In this document: piece after piece, positions 51,103-64,000 of the stretch
How the letters are laid out: every line of letters begins with the position of its first letter
Position numbering within the stretch: the first letter of the stretch is position 1
DNA from: Fasciolopsis buskii
Taxonomy: Eukaryota > Platyhelminthes > Trematoda > Plagiorchiida > Fasciolidae
Assembly: GCA_008360955.1 (NCBI GenBank)
Contig: LUCM01007982.1
Location: 67,268-131,267, forward strand
Reading direction: 5' to 3'
Length of the DNA: 64,000 nucleotides
Program-made: the position numbers and the translations under genes
The notes under the pieces: generated by a model
The model's database searches: none
What the model saw: only the letters and a program-made list of their open reading frames with translations
Told to the model about the DNA's origin: nothing

Positions 51103-52501
51103 ATGCTGGCCATGATGTTCCCCAATTTTCATACGCTCCAGTTCTTGTTGGTCTTATTTATGACATGGCCGAAATCCAGCACTGGAAACACCTTAGCGGG
51201 CAAACAACCGATCGCAGAAGTGCCCGGTGATATTATGCTAGGAGGATTATTCCCCGTGCACACTTCAGGGGCTACTATGTGCAATGCGATCAATCCGGAA
51301 CGTGGCATTCAACGAGTTGAAGCCATGCTATTCACCATAGACGAGATCAATAACAAAAGTGAGTTACTCCCGGGAATACGGCTTGGAGCCACCATACGTG
51401 ATACTTGTTCTGCTTCGAATTTTGGCTTGGAACAAGCGTTACAATTTGTACAAAGCGGTTCCAAGTGTGATAATGTGAAATGGGGACAACAACCCCAGCA
51501 GCCACCCAGTAGCGTGGTCACACGTGGTGTCGTCGGTAGCTCATACAGTTCTGTGACTATACTGGTAGCGAATTTGTTCCGACTATTCTCAATTCCACAA
51601 ATATCCTATGCGTCCACCAGTGCCGTATTGAGTGACAAACGTGCATTCCCGCTGTTTGCGAGAACCGTTCCTTCAGATGTCGTTCAAGCTCGAGCAATGG
51701 CTTCTTTAGTCTCGGCACATAATTGGACTTATGTATCCACTGTACGAAGTGCTGGAGATTATGGGGATTCGGGAATGGATGCTTTTTGGAAAGAAGCAGA
51801 CAAATTGGGTGTTTGCATTGCTGCACGCGAAGTTATCCGACCGAACTACGGAATTGATGAGCTGGATGCAATTGTGCACGTTCTGCGGCATGATTTTGCA
51901 AAAGCGCGCGTCGTGGTGCTTTTCACGGGAATGGACCATACAAAACTTTTGCTCGATGCTGTTCGACGAGCTGGTCTAAACGACCATTTTGTATGGATTG
52001 CTAGTGATGGATGGGGAAGAGAAAACTTACCCGTATCAAATAATTCACGCGTAGCCAACGGGGCTTTGACAATCGAGATCCAATCAAAGCCGGTGGCAGC
52101 ATTTACTGACCACTATCTTAATTTGGGCTATGCTAATACACGTAATCCTTGGTTTAAAGAATATTGGGAAGATCTGTTTGGCTGCACTTTCGGTGATTCT
52201 GTCAGACGAAAACGTGCCGCGATGGACAAGGCCAAAATCACAGCCTTTCGTACGCCTTGTGCAAGAGACCCAAAACTACGATTACGTGATAAAATTGGGT
52301 CTGATTTCAAGCAAGAGGCAAAAATACAGTTCGTATACGACGCTGTTTACGCCTTCGCTTCTGGTCTTCATATCCTTCAGCGGCAGCTGTGCGCAGGAAA
52401 CCCACACAGTTCCAATTGGGACAAATATGGGTGTATAGCGAAATTGTTGAACTATTCCGGGGTGGACTTTTACAAACTAATGATCAAAGCGAACTTTACA
52501 C
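51103..52501 (+). CDS. Metabotropic glutamate receptor (group II-like), N-terminal coding exon, partial gene
   Basis: Class C G-protein-coupled receptor for extracellular glutamate; this exon encodes residues 1-466 plus one base of the next codon (phase 1 exit). Residues about 10-21 are hydrophobic and followed by a small polar stretch (signal peptide). From about residue 40 the Venus-flytrap ligand-binding domain runs to the exon end. Seen glutamate-contact positions, by family alignment: R67 and R71 (both basic, as in vertebrate mGluR2/3), Y148, S149/S150, T172, D192, Y220, D302 and K407. C60 and C102 fit the conserved disulfide; C122, in the variable loop, fits the intersubunit disulfide. 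Possible N-glycosylation at NWT 207, NNS 313-315, NYS 450 and NFT 464. The start follows an in-frame TAA at 51091; the ORF runs past the donor to a stop at 52570. Cysteine-rich and seven-helix exons are absent from the window. Exon GC is visibly higher than the flanks. Receptor identity is very safe; the group II label is an inference from R67/R71. Confidence 0.95.
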
Positions 52502-52507
52502 GTGAGT
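52502..52507 (+). other. Splice donor ending the receptor exon
   Basis: GTGAGT follows ACTTTACAC directly. Receptor-domain similarity stops here: the 23 codons after it, up to the stop at 52570, have no family resemblance. The intron would be phase 1. Confidence 0.85.
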
Positions 52508-52970
52508 GCTCATTGGAAATGAATTTTTTGTCTTGTCATCCCTCGAAGGCTTCAAACCAAGTTTTGCAATGAAAAACGAGGGTGCATTTTGTTCCTCTAG
52601 TTATGTGGTTAACAGATTCAGTTTGCTCGAAATTTTCTGTCTGTTTTTGGACGAACTCTCAGTTGTATAAATAACCACAACAATGTCTACTCAGGTCAGA
52701 AGGGCCCAGTGATTAGCAACTGACGGGGAATTTTAGCAGAACTAGTAATCTATGCCGTAGAAAATTACCGGGTGCGCTTATTCACGGTGCAAATAACTAG
52801 GACGTATGCCAAGTGGAAACTGAACACTGGATACAAATATGCATGTAGTCGGAATTCATTGGACTATTATGAGATCGAAATAAGCCGTTTTGTTCAACGC
52901 ATTCATGTGCTATAAATAGACAGAAACGACGTTTTAGTTTAATCCAAAAGAGGTTGCCTATTTTGCATTC

Positions 52971-52976
52971 AATAAA
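52971..52976 (+). other. Possible intronic polyadenylation signal AATAAA
   Basis: A canonical AATAAA lies about 470 bases beyond the receptor donor and about 400 bases past the read-through stop. The hexamer is common by chance in AT-rich DNA. It matters only because its use would give a soluble, ligand-binding-domain-only receptor. Confidence 0.2.
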
Positions 52977-53148
52977 CCCAGTGTCCCTAGGTCAGAGTTT
53001 TTCTTCGGAGTATCTCTCTGGTTACTATTTAGCCAACGTCAAAAATTTGCATTCAATTAAGTTGTAATGGAAGCATGAGTTAGTTCTTCATTAGGTTTGA
53101 TAGCCATCATTAACCGATTCTCGATGAGACCTCGAAACCGGAACCGAT

Positions 53149-53167
53149 GGGCGTAAACAATACGCCC
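53149..53167 (+). other. Short perfect hairpin
   Basis: GGGCGTA and TACGCCC pair over 7 bp around an AACAA loop. It lies 10 bases after the GATGAG...CGAAAC stretch discussed under rejected items. No function is assigned; there is no T-run after it. Confidence 0.4.
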
Positions 53168-54959
53168 TACTAACTAACCTATACTGGTCGATTTCCAGTA
53201 GCTTCACAAACACCGACTTTCACTGATCTGTTGCCCTGTTCTGCCGTAAGATTCAGTGAATTCTATCATACATTCCGAATCGTCGGCTCCGACAGCTGTA
53301 GAGAGTACAGTTAAATAAAACAGACTGGCGTTCTTCAACATTGATCAACACCAATTGTTGAACACCAAATTTCTACTGTCAGATTTTCTGTTCCACTAAG
53401 GATCGGGTTATTTGGTTCGATGCTGACGCATTTGTACTTACCTTCGTTATGGGCACCAGGTGATCAGTTTCAGGGTCAAGCACTCTTTCACCTTCCGCAA
53501 ATAATAGTTCATTTACAAAGAACGTTTCTTAAGTGTTACAAGGTAAATTGTCTTGAAAATATTGGACTGCTCCAAAATTCCTTTAGTACTGTATTAGCAA
53601 AAATGACCGACCACGTAACTTCACTATACCCTGCAGTGCAATGACAAAACGTTTCGATATAATCCCATTCTTCAGTCCTTGTGTTACCAGGTTAAAAGCA
53701 TAAGTTATTCAGCTACGTAATATATAGCTTGCTTATATGATTAGACATCCAAGTAAGTTCCTTCCAAGTAAAAATTTCTCATAAATCGTCATGTGATAAT
53801 TTTTTTAATGAAAAGAAAATTTTACTTCCCTGATCAGCAAGCGTCGATGAACCTTGTGAAACCCTTTGTTTATGAAAAGGTTCTAGATTCACTTCGTTTC
53901 AATGACCTTATCCAGTTTGTAAATTGTTTTTTTACTATGCGCCCTCTTTCTCATTCTGTCTGTGTGTTTTTGTTTATTTAACAAACTAGGTCAGCTATCG
54001 GACATTGATTTTTTCCACGAATTAGTTCGGAACAGATTATAATGTTCACAATAACTCTCAGGCGAGTGCCCAGAATATTGACGAGAATCTAACGTACACA
54101 AAGCTGGAAATTAGTTTTGTTCGAAAATAAGGATGTTTGGCTCGAAAAGAGGTAGATTCAGTCGAATTTTGTCCACCAACACTCTGAACCATTTATCAAT
54201 CAGAAGCGCTGTTTTATCACGGCAATGAATTGCAACCACTATCAATAAGTAATTGACAATGCGTTTTTTGGCTTATCAGCAAAATAATGCACAAATTATT
54301 AAGTCCCTTCCGGTCTAACTTTTATCACGAATGCACGCAAACATTTGCCACCTCCTTACTCACTGCCTATGAGCTATTTCATTTCGTTTTCAGTAATCAG
54401 TTGATTAAAATCAGCATTTTTGCAAGGGGGTTTCATTTCAAATCGAGGCTGACGCAGCGGATATTCAGTAAAGATAATTTCCTCCCGGCAGATTTCCGTC
54501 AAGATCAGGAATAATTATATATTTGGTCCTCCAGAAAATAGCAACAATGGCAGAAATTCCCAATTATTAGCTCTTCTTTTTTGATGTATTCAGAAAAATT
54601 TGTGTAAACTGAAAATGGCGCTTGAATTTAGTCAACTTTTTGATGCACCTGTGTTATAAAGAGTATTGAGTGTAGACCAGAAGAACTGGTGCATGGGAGA
54701 AAGTAGTGAAAATAAACATTCAATGGAAGCGAATCTCTGATCATTACGATCCGGTTGTCTTGGTAATCTTGCAATGCCTTTTTCAGTGATTTACAAAATA
54801 TTTCCCTAATTATAGACTGCCGCATGGTGCTGCAGAGGTCTAAAGGAAGACATAAACACACAGAGACCTAAAAACTCATTGTGTACACACCGGAACCATG
54901 GCGGAAAGTGGGGAGATTTAAGTAGGACAAGAAATAAAGCAAAAATCGATGGAGTTTCC

Positions 54960-55400
54960 ACTTCACCTTTTTGGCATCACCTTTCACTGGTCGTCCAGGT
55001 TGGGTGAGTGAGTGCGATTGCACACGGATGCCTAAACCAATGGACAGAGTTGACTGGGAGACCCTTTACTAAGCCCCCTAACAAAATATCCGGCATATAT
55101 TGTCTTGAGAAGATTTCAGGGCTTGGTAACTTACTGGAAGTGGAGAAGACTTATTATTTAATGCGTACTTCATATCACTTAGTCCCAAGGTATGAGGAAA
55201 GCTATTCTGCCTCACACGCTTGTGGATGGGCTTCCTGCATTTCTAACACTGCTTACGACCAGCCTGGAACCAGGGTATAACCAATATCCTAAAATGACAG
55301 CAAAGCATCAGCGGACCCGTGCAAGAACACCGGACCCTTCTTCTCTTGCCCATAGGGCTTCCTAAGCAAAAGCCACTCAGAAAGTTCCATGAGATAACAG
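54960..55400. repeat. Compositionally distinct segment, possible interspersed repeat
   Basis: It is GC-richer than the surrounding intron-like DNA, with CCAGCCTGGAACCAGGG near 55260-55276 and one plus-strand ORF of 90 codons lacking any recognised motif. It is not alignable by eye to any other part of the window. It would lie in the receptor intron if the gene continues past the window. Confidence 0.2.
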
Positions 55401-58400
55401 TTAGGTAGAGTTTGGGACGGAGAATTTGAAAGTAAAAAGCATTACTAAAAAAATCTAAAATTATTTCACGATGACTTTGGTAAACGTTAGGATCACTGTA
55501 TTTTGCAAATTGTAGATGGATTTGAATGGAGGTTCTCCGTTTGGAGTCTTGAAATCCCTCAGCATATGAAAAGTGAATATTATGATTGTCAATATGGTCC
55601 TTCTACCGGTAAAATGCTTAGTAGGAATTTGTCCACACCAAGTTTTATATAAAGGTATCAATAGATGGAAAAATACTACTGAATACAGTAAAAAAAGAAA
55701 AGCGCTTTAGTGAACTGTAAGTAAGAGTCTGGAGTGGGACAGCTTTTAAAATCAAGGAGAATTTTTTAGCGTGACTGTATTGTACTTTAAGGCTATCAGT
55801 TAACTTGCGGCCGGAAGTCGCGGTCACCCACAAATGGGCAGAGTAAGGTGAAATAGGTAAATTACAAACGAATACTGACTCTAGAGACTCACATGTGAAC
55901 TGAGCACATGAAATGAATTAATGGCACCACAGGATGAGAATGAATTATCGATCGCTGTTCATAGACGAGCCAGGACTGAAAGAGGGCTCTCGGGGGGAAT
56001 TCAAACTTTTGTGCTTTGTTACATTCAAACACTATTCTTCTGAAGAATATCTGTGGTGCAACAGAGTGTGATCTTAGAAACTATCTTCAACTGCCACTTG
56101 TTAAAGGCTCTGAAGGTACAGTAAAGTAGGCGAGCGTTAGGATGCATTCATTTTGAAACTATTCGCTTTTCTTTCTCACTAAGAAATCATAGCGAACTGA
56201 GGACCGGTTTACAAATTGCAAAATGGCATTTCGTTCAAAATAAGGAAGGTTTACGTCAACTGAATATATCTTATAATAGACAGGTATACGCTTGTCGAAT
56301 GAGGCTCTTTACCAGCACTATTCGTACGAAATTCTTTGCTGAGATGTGCCTTGTTAACAGGAACACGACCAACAATAAGCATATCGGATATGCGTCAGAT
56401 TTTGATGAGGTGGCTAAACGCCATAAGTGAAGACGATTTTTTTGCTTCCGGGAAAGCCATTAACATCTCTGTGACCGTTTAGCGGTTGTCTCAGAATACA
56501 CGGAAATCAAAGAAGAGAGGGTGTCCGTATTCGGCTTACGTTTCCCGTAAATCAGTTCGACTGGGCTGGAATAATCCAGGACCATTCCTTGATGATTCCT
56601 ATGGAAATGTCGTTCATTTTGATCAGCAAAGCGTTGGATTCAGTAAGAAGCTAATCACAGTATATTATGCACATTTAAATCTTAACTGAAAGTGTAAATC
56701 ACACGCAAAATGCGGTGCTAATGGTGAGGTGACCAAGTAAAAAAGACATAACAATCTAGTGCTAGAATTCATTACACCCGAATTAGGAAACCAACTGAGA
56801 GAAGGCTACTTGAGATCAGTTCTGCCAGATCCTTCACGTGCGTTTGCCGTTGGTTTAGACTTGAAGAATGACTAAAGTGTTAGCAAGCATAAATTTAATA
56901 ATACTGAGGGGCGCTAATAGGAAATGGTTATTTGAAGTACCATTGCTTATTTTGGTCAGACAACTTTAAAGATGTCACCGATCTCAATATAATCGATTTG
57001 AAATAAAATTCAACACCAAAGCTTCATTTTATCCTTCATGAGCTTGCACGGTTCATGAGTCCAAAAAGAGAAGTGCAAGTATGAGAATGTTTGGACAGAA
57101 AATTGCCAGAAAAACATGGAGCAATTAAAATGTGACCAGTCCTATGCTCTTGAGAAAATTGTTGACCTTCCCTCCTTACAAGAAGACACCTTGTCTAACA
57201 GGGAATATTTTCTCACGAATTCTATTCAACTGCTTTAGACAGCAGGGGCCCGTTGAGTGAGGATAGTGTGAAACATCTACTTATCTTCACAAATATACGC
57301 ACGACATTTTGAGTTAGGCGGATGCAATTAAAAATCATATTCCCTAGTACGGGTGAGGATTATCTATACAGAATCTCGTTTCAGTAAGTTCCAGTCTTTT
57401 ATTCTGATCAAAAAGAGTGATCGGTTTGAGTTCTTAAACCAAATCGTTCATGTGAATCTAAATAGCTGCCTCCAATCAATTTTAATGTACTTTGATAAAG
57501 CGCTAGAAACACCAAGCGTCGGTAGTTTTATTCTGCATTTCGAAAACAATATTTACGTCCTAATGTTATCAGGCCCCGGTATTTTCATAGACTGCATGTT
57601 CACTGCAACCACAGATACGTCATTTAGAACCTTTGTTGTTATTAAAACCTTAGTTACCCCGATGATAATAAATAACAACCTGAATGGTAAAATCATAAGA
57701 AATTAATTGAATTTTCGATGAATTGTTAGCTTAAAGTAAAGGTTATTCTAATAGGAAGAAAAAAGCAAAATGTTCAAAACCCTTTGATATACGGCATCTT
57801 TGAGAGTCAGGAACGTGGCACACAGACACGCGCTGGTTGCTCGAATGCATTTGTCTGCATAGGCATTCATCTATTCATTGTCCAATGACAGTTGAATTAC
57901 CTTAAGGCAATTTGCTTTGAAAAGTTTGGTGCATTTTTTGAACAAATTACGTGGGAGAAAGATACACCTTTTGATGAACTGTGAAGCCGGTAAAGAATTG
58001 TGTTTGTCAAAAACGAGTTAACCGTTTCACATGAATTCTGAACCAGGATTTTTTTAAGATTAATTCAGTATTTAACTACAGGAGGGAGAAATTTCTTCTT
58101 ATTTTTGTGACTTGGCTTCTGGAACATGGAAGAAAGCCACTTAGAAGTGTATCGATAAGAGAATATGGTAAAACTTTCAAATATTGTTTAGGAGCTAACC
58201 GTAAAGCAGGTATTGAATATAAGCCTACCCACGGAACCAAACCGTGTTTACACATAAGAAGACAGGAATTCAAGCTTGTATGATCTATTTACTCTGTCTG
58301 CCTGGCCGCCTAAACTTTCCGGACGACTGGTTAAACCAAGGGCAAAACTCGTCAATGACTAACCTGAATAGATTTACTACCTTGCAAAATCGAGTAAATC

Positions 58401-61400
58401 CAAACTTAGGAATGACTACTAATTTGTGTTTTAGAACTTTACATGCCGTGTATCGTCAGTACTACTGTCAACTGTAGAAGGTAGATGACCTCCCTCCTTC
58501 AACCACACTTATCCATGCAGTTATTTTATAATTCCCTCAAATTTATCTTCTAGCAGATGCTGTAATGATGTTATCCCGAGACAAGAATGATGTCTAAAAA
58601 CAGTTTGTTATTTACTCACTGATAAAAGAATTCATTTACTTTAAGTTCGAAAACAACACACGATCTCCCAGGATACGTGAATACACAGTCCAAATAATGG
58701 AATGAGATTGTAACAAATTCTGCTCCGGCATTCGGCTAAAACATTTTGCCCAAGTGATTTTTACAGGAAAAGTTTTGCTGATCAGATTTTACAATAAATC
58801 AATAATGTCTAACTTTTTACCAGTGTCATTATGAAACTCTAGATGTCGTTTCAATAAAGTCTATCGATTTTCAAAATGTTTTGCCACAATTTTCTCTTTT
58901 ACATTTCACCAAGTGAGGATATGTGATTACAGTCGTGCTACTGAAATGGCGCAAAATATCAAGAGATTTAATGAGGATTTTGTAGCTGCGTAATAGCAAA
59001 TTGGCTATCCCCATGCGCATCCTATGCTACGTAGGACTGTTTGACGCCTTTGAATGACGATAGCCGACCGACAAATAATGGTTTCCAATGGCTACCTCAG
59101 AGAAAATAAATTTAATTGTCTGAGTACACCTAACGGCGGCCGTCTAATCACCAATGAAATAAGAATTGTACAAGTTTCTGTATCGTTCCATTTGTAACAG
59201 TACCCGGGAAAGAGCAGATATAAAAAAGGCATGTTTCGCAGTTTCGGTAATTTTGCTTTGGTCCTTTATAGATCTAACTGGTTGTATGGACGACAGCTTT
59301 TTTCCGGAGGTCTATGCAACGTGTTTTTAGGCTCAGCAAGTTTCACAAATTTGAAGTCTTTCTCTAATTGAATCAATTAATACAAAAAATAGTTCATAAA
59401 AACATGAATCTTTCCCCTGGCACCGCTCAAACGTAGTGAAAATAATTGCCGAGGTAAAGTATGAATGTGGCTATGAGATACGAGTAGAATTAAGCCCATT
59501 TCACTAGTACGGGATGTTGTTTTATTCAGCTGAGACCCGTGAAAGGCATATAGGCTCAGTGGCACTGGAGTTTTCTCGGCCTTGCATCAGGACATTAGGC
59601 TAAATCCTCGTGTATCAGCTCCAATCAATGAGGGTCAATGACCAGGGAGCAAATATCTCAGTGTTTTACTCCATATGTTCGGTAGCACTTGCTAAATGTG
59701 CATATTCATTTTGTCGAACGACACTCACTGCAAATCATAGATGCAGCTTGACTAAAGAAATTAAGTCTCCGGAGGTAGATAGGTCCAGGTCAACGTACCC
59801 GGACCCCAGTTAAATCGAATTCACTCGAATTACTCTCCCAGTGACTCAAACGTTCGCGGGGCTGAGCATGCTTGATTTGTTCAAAATGTCGTTGAATCCA
59901 TAAACTATGAAGCAGGGACATGCATTTTAGACTAGTTTATAAGTTTTTACAAATAACTACTAATTGCTTCAGGAAAACTTATTACTTGACACTTATGGAG
60001 TTTGTTGTTGACGTATTTCCTGAGTCGCAGTTTAACTATTTAAAATGAATTAGTCATTCTATTCAGCGGCACAAAGTTTCAGTAAAAAGACTAATTGCGG
60101 TTTGGCATAATTTGTGAAAATATTCCGGAATATCAAAATCCTTTTCAGTGAAATCTCACTTAGTTCTCTTCATTTCAAAAAGCTGTAACAATAAGAGAAG
60201 CTTTTTGCAATGTCGTTGGAAAGTCTCGGGTTTTCGCACCACTCCAGTCGGACGTGGTTGAGAGACATGCCGGATGCAGAATATCAACCCAAAATCGATT
60301 GAGAATGGATGTCCCCAGGGTAATTTAGTTCGACCCAGGGGTATTAGGAAAAATATGCGAAAATCCATTCCAAACGGGCTTGTCTCGTAATTTTGCAAAA
60401 TGTGAATGAGCCGTATTCAGTTGCTTGAAGCCTTTATTTTGACTCTGGTTTCTGAGATTGGCGTGAAAAAATCCCATACAAACTACAGAGTAATTGCTAA
60501 AATGTTTAAACTGGAGTGCAAAAAAGTAATAATCACAGCATGCTTGAGTAACATTTTAACGTCCTAAGTGAACGTTTTCAAATAAGCTTACGTGTATTAA
60601 CATCGCTTGGAAAGATAACCACCAATAATAAAAATCGTGCATTTTGTTTATCGCTACATATGCCTTCCGCTTGTCTACTCAAGTAACAGTGTCGCAAAGG
60701 TTGACTCAATTCCTCTGATTATTCATGAGTGATACCTGGTTAGTGTGAATGTCGGATACGTGTGCGCGAAAGTGTCTGATTGCACGCATTCTATCTCTAG
60801 ATAAATGTCGCAAAACCAGCTGACATAAAGGAGATATAGAATAGAAAAACCAAAATAAATTTGGCTCTTTAAGGCGTATTCATGACATTTGCGATGGCAA
60901 CATACCCACGGAAACGTGGAATTGCGGTATGTTTTTTCCTGATGAAAAAGCAATTTTAATAACTGGATTCATTTCACAGCTTTTCCGGTTCCGATTTATC
61001 GACAGAACGTTCACGGTGATTACGCCCAGCGAAACCAGTCGTTGAATTCGTAATTATAGCTTTCTGGAATAATTAATTTGAGGAATGTGACTGACTTCTG
61101 ACTAGAGCAGCAACAGACTCTACTTTCATTTGCCCATACTCAAAGAGATTTAACAGGATTCAACTCTCCAGATCATGCAGTGCTTCTTGTTTCTTTGCAA
61201 AGGTAATGAAACAAAATTGATTTTTTCACTATTATCAGTCACCTGAATAACTTCTTCATTGAACAAATTTATGTATTAAAATGCTACTCCAGAGTTCCTA
61301 CGTCGGCAGGGTCTTGATTCACCCGAATTTTGTTTGTACTTACTAATCTTAAAAGTGTCATATTAACAGAAAACTCATTCTCTGTCTGAATAATAAGTGA

Positions 61401-63696
61401 GTGGTTTTTGCTAAAAGTCACTTTTAAAGTGCTCATGCAGCGTCTGCAGTTGATTCACTTCGTTCCACGCTCCACTCGAATTTGAACTTACACGGTTTCG
61501 GTTGCCGTATTTCTTTTCACAGTCGGCCAATCTATTGGTCCCCGCTAAATCCATGGCTGCTATTGAGTTACAGTGCCATCGACCATAACGTTCTCGTTTT
61601 GGAGAATTGTCATATTTTGGTTAGGTAATTCCGCAATTGACTGACCTGGAACAACGAAGAAATGTGTTTCAATTTCTAATCGACGATTTTCCATTCTGTT
61701 TTGGAATCATATGCGGTTTTGCGAGGTACTTTATGATTCGTTGTAAGGCTTGTTCAGCTTTGAGATTACGTAACCAGTAAGCGGCCTTTTCTGTGCACAG
61801 TGTTTTCAGCGCAGTTTTTTCACACTTTGTTGAATGACCTCAAACTTTTCAATTTGGAGGAATATACCAGGACTTCGTGTAGGTGCTTGATGCGCCAATC
61901 AAACACTGTGGATGTACCACAGAGAAGATACGGTACAAAGTACTGTGCGTTGAAGCAGATACATTAGGCGGTACTTACATTACATTAAGATGATCTCAGA
62001 GACTGGGGAATGACAAGACGAATAACTTAAACAAACTAGCCTGAATGTAGCAAAATAAATGAGGTTTAGTTGGCTCACTGTGTTAACATCAATTTCGCAA
62101 TCAAAATTTTAGAGTTCGTCAGTAATAGGCAACATGGTTAAGTCCGCACAAATAATCTGTCTATTGGAATAGCACATTCAGTTATCATCAACTATGTGAT
62201 TTTTTGAAGATGTACAAATACCAGCCAATACCTTACAGCTGATATTGAGTGGGGAAACAAGCTTAAATCCTATCAGACTCGCCGGTCGAAAAGCCTGTGC
62301 TGTAGGAGATGGAGCTCATCTTCAACAATTCATTCAAGTCTGGCTTTGCTTTCCGGGGATCGCTTGTTAAACACCAGACTGAGCACTCACCGCGCAAAGA
62401 TTGAGCGATAAATGTGCCACATTTTGCTTCAACAACTTGAGTTGTCTTGGAACACTGGAAAGTTTTACTAGTCCACTAGTTGAAATATTGCTCTCATTTT
62501 GTCCTGTTTCAAAATAAGTGTGACCAATAGATACTGGTTCGCAACCTACCAAAAATCCATATCGTGCTAACGTGCATACTAAGCAGCATCTAAGAAAGTA
62601 TTCAACTAGCACACCATTTATGACTTATTTCGAGTTGTTTGCATGACACGATTTGCATTTAGACAGACGTCCGTAGTCATAATATCCATCTCTTTTGGCT
62701 CGGGCCTCATCCACAACTGTTGCAGTTCTGTTCTGCTTAAACGAATCACGCAATAAGGTAACAAAATGCATATTTTTAGGTGCAAGGTTTGTTCGAGAAT
62801 GGCTGAATACAATTTAATCGGAAGCGCACAACCGGTTTCTTTGTCATTGTGGCCGTTCAGGTATGCGTACCGCGTACTTTCCTGTCTAACTGTCTCCTTA
62901 TTTGGACACTCCAGTTTTGTTTCTCCCTTCTGACAAACCGTCTTGGTCTTATCATCCTTTCGGGTTGCTAATGATATAAATGAAATTCTAATGTGAAATT
63001 GGTGTACTATTATGTTATATTCTGCAAAACTTCAGTGTTATCTGGAACATACTAATATGCACTTCATACAAAGCTATTGCATTTAATTACTTCTAATCAA
63101 GCGAGACACCAACCAGTGCCTTTTCTTCCAAAAGTAAGACCCATGGCATTGTAAGATCACGTGGTCAAAATACTTTGCGCCGTGAAAGTGCGCAAAATAA
63201 GGTTGCGGACGGGAGGAAGGCGTTCTGCATGCCAAGTTAATGATTCTCACTTGTTTTCCTCTTCTCGTAAGGTCATCTTGATGACGGACAGCAAAATTAG
63301 TTTTCGCAGCGTTAGTGAAAATATTCCGGTTCTATTGTTCGATCGAATGACGGATAATTGATCAGTTGCTTAAGTCATTTAAGGTACCGTAGCTAAATTG
63401 ATATTTGTCCAGTTCCATTTATCAGCTTCTGAACTCATTCTAAAATATGGCTCAAAGAAAAATCCTTGTATCTTTTTTGCTAATTGCAATTTGAATTTGT
63501 TTGTTAATTAACCGAAGTCAGACAGCCCATAAATTTCAGAACAAACGCAAAATAGCAATGAAACTTGTACAACATACCAGAATGTTTTAAATCAAGAGAC
63601 GAGATCAGAAAAACACTGTTACATATAATAACCGCGTAACCGGTCGTGTGCTTCCCCGGAAATTTTGTTCACTTATCCATACACAACTTACAGTTC

Positions 63697-63725
63697 ATAT
63701 ATATGTATACGTATACATAGATACG
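63697..63725. repeat. AT/GTATAC tract with a 16-base perfect palindrome
   Basis: ATATATATGTATACGTATAC-type sequence; ATGTATACGTATACAT at 63703-63718 is its own reverse complement. It is a likely simple-sequence product. Confidence 0.7.
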
Positions 63726-64000
63726 TCTGTTTATATACTTGATTTCATGCAACTGGTGTTTCATCTTTACAGTTACATAGGAAAATAAACGAAATAAAAC
63801 TTGTACCCAAATCAGTTAGCCTTTAACTGAAAGTGATTTTTGTCCAGCTAAGCTATTTTGATCTGTCGGTCAAATCAAAGTTACAAGTTTTCGCTTTTTG
63901 GCATTGACATATTCAAGACACTGCTAACGTTTTCTAATAAAGTCTCTTTGCTGAGTAAAGAAGCTCACGGGTACATCACTTTGCTCAGTCAATTTGGCGC

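Larger units (their letters stand above)
52508..64000 (+). other. Probable long intron of the receptor gene
   Basis: The receptor exon ends at a donor and the protein needs about 400 more residues (cysteine-rich domain and seven helices). I found no cysteine-dense or helix-like open segment on the plus strand to the window end. The stretch is therefore most simply one intron longer than 11 kb, though a very short exon could be missed. Confidence 0.5.

Noticed and set aside
53118..53138. Hammerhead-ribozyme-like stretch (TCGATGAG ACCT CGAAAC)
   Set aside because: Trematode mobile elements do carry hammerheads, but the core here reads TCGATGA where CTGATGA is required. Stem II would be a single base pair, and no matching stem I/III with a cleavage triplet could be drawn.
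57353..57706. Plus-strand ORF of 117 codons in the presumed receptor intron
   Set aside because: It does not resemble the cysteine-rich or seven-helix parts of the receptor and has no recognised domain.
1..64000. CRISPR arrays, operons or bacterial defence systems
   Set aside because: No regularly spaced direct repeats and no clustered long ORFs; the sequence is eukaryotic in character.

Overview
The window reads as eukaryotic, AT-rich, gene-poor metazoan DNA. There is one certain coding exon in 64 kb, with splice-type boundaries, degraded non-LTR retrotransposons, tRNA-derived sequence and simple repeats. I see nothing bacterial (no operons, no long ORFs on tracts). The most likely source is a flatworm, probably a trematode. 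This rests on a divergent invertebrate metabotropic glutamate receptor set in very long non-coding DNA, and on two retrotransposon remnants whose protein traces resemble the CR1-like and RTE (SR2-type) families common in trematodes. That assignment comes from family knowledge and was not tested by a search; a monogenean or cestode is not excluded.

Layout. Bases 1-9.7 kb are non-coding apart from one weak minus-strand exon candidate (6384-6613) and a GC-richer island (about 6690-6985). From about 9.75 to 11.5 kb lies copy A of a long diverged repeat whose second copy, B, lies in the same orientation at about 30.56-32.14 kb. A degenerate RTE-type retrotransposon fragment lies at about 13.5-14.83 kb (plus strand). 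A CR1-like retrotransposon with endonuclease and reverse transcriptase traces lies at about 23.81-26.13 kb (minus strand); it is 5'-degraded and has lost the catalytic part of its reverse transcriptase. A pyrimidine-skewed island (28.58-29.27 kb) and an orphan minus-strand ORF (29.88-30.16 kb) precede copy B. From 32 to 44 kb there is almost nothing but microsatellites. At 45.93-46.56 kb sits a composite island: a tRNA-like core enclosed by inverted repeats of about 40 bp, followed by a second, opposite-strand tRNA-like segment.

The one confident gene is the N-terminal coding exon of a group II-like metabotropic glutamate receptor (51103-52501, plus strand). It carries a signal peptide and nearly the whole bilobed ligand-binding domain, with all the canonical glutamate-contact residues, and ends at a clean GTGAGT donor. 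The cysteine-rich domain and the seven membrane helices were not found in the remaining 11.5 kb, so the following intron must be long or the next exons lie outside the window.

I found no convincing undescribed multi-gene system. The most unusual structures are the palindrome-enclosed tRNA-like element and the long A/B repeat pair.
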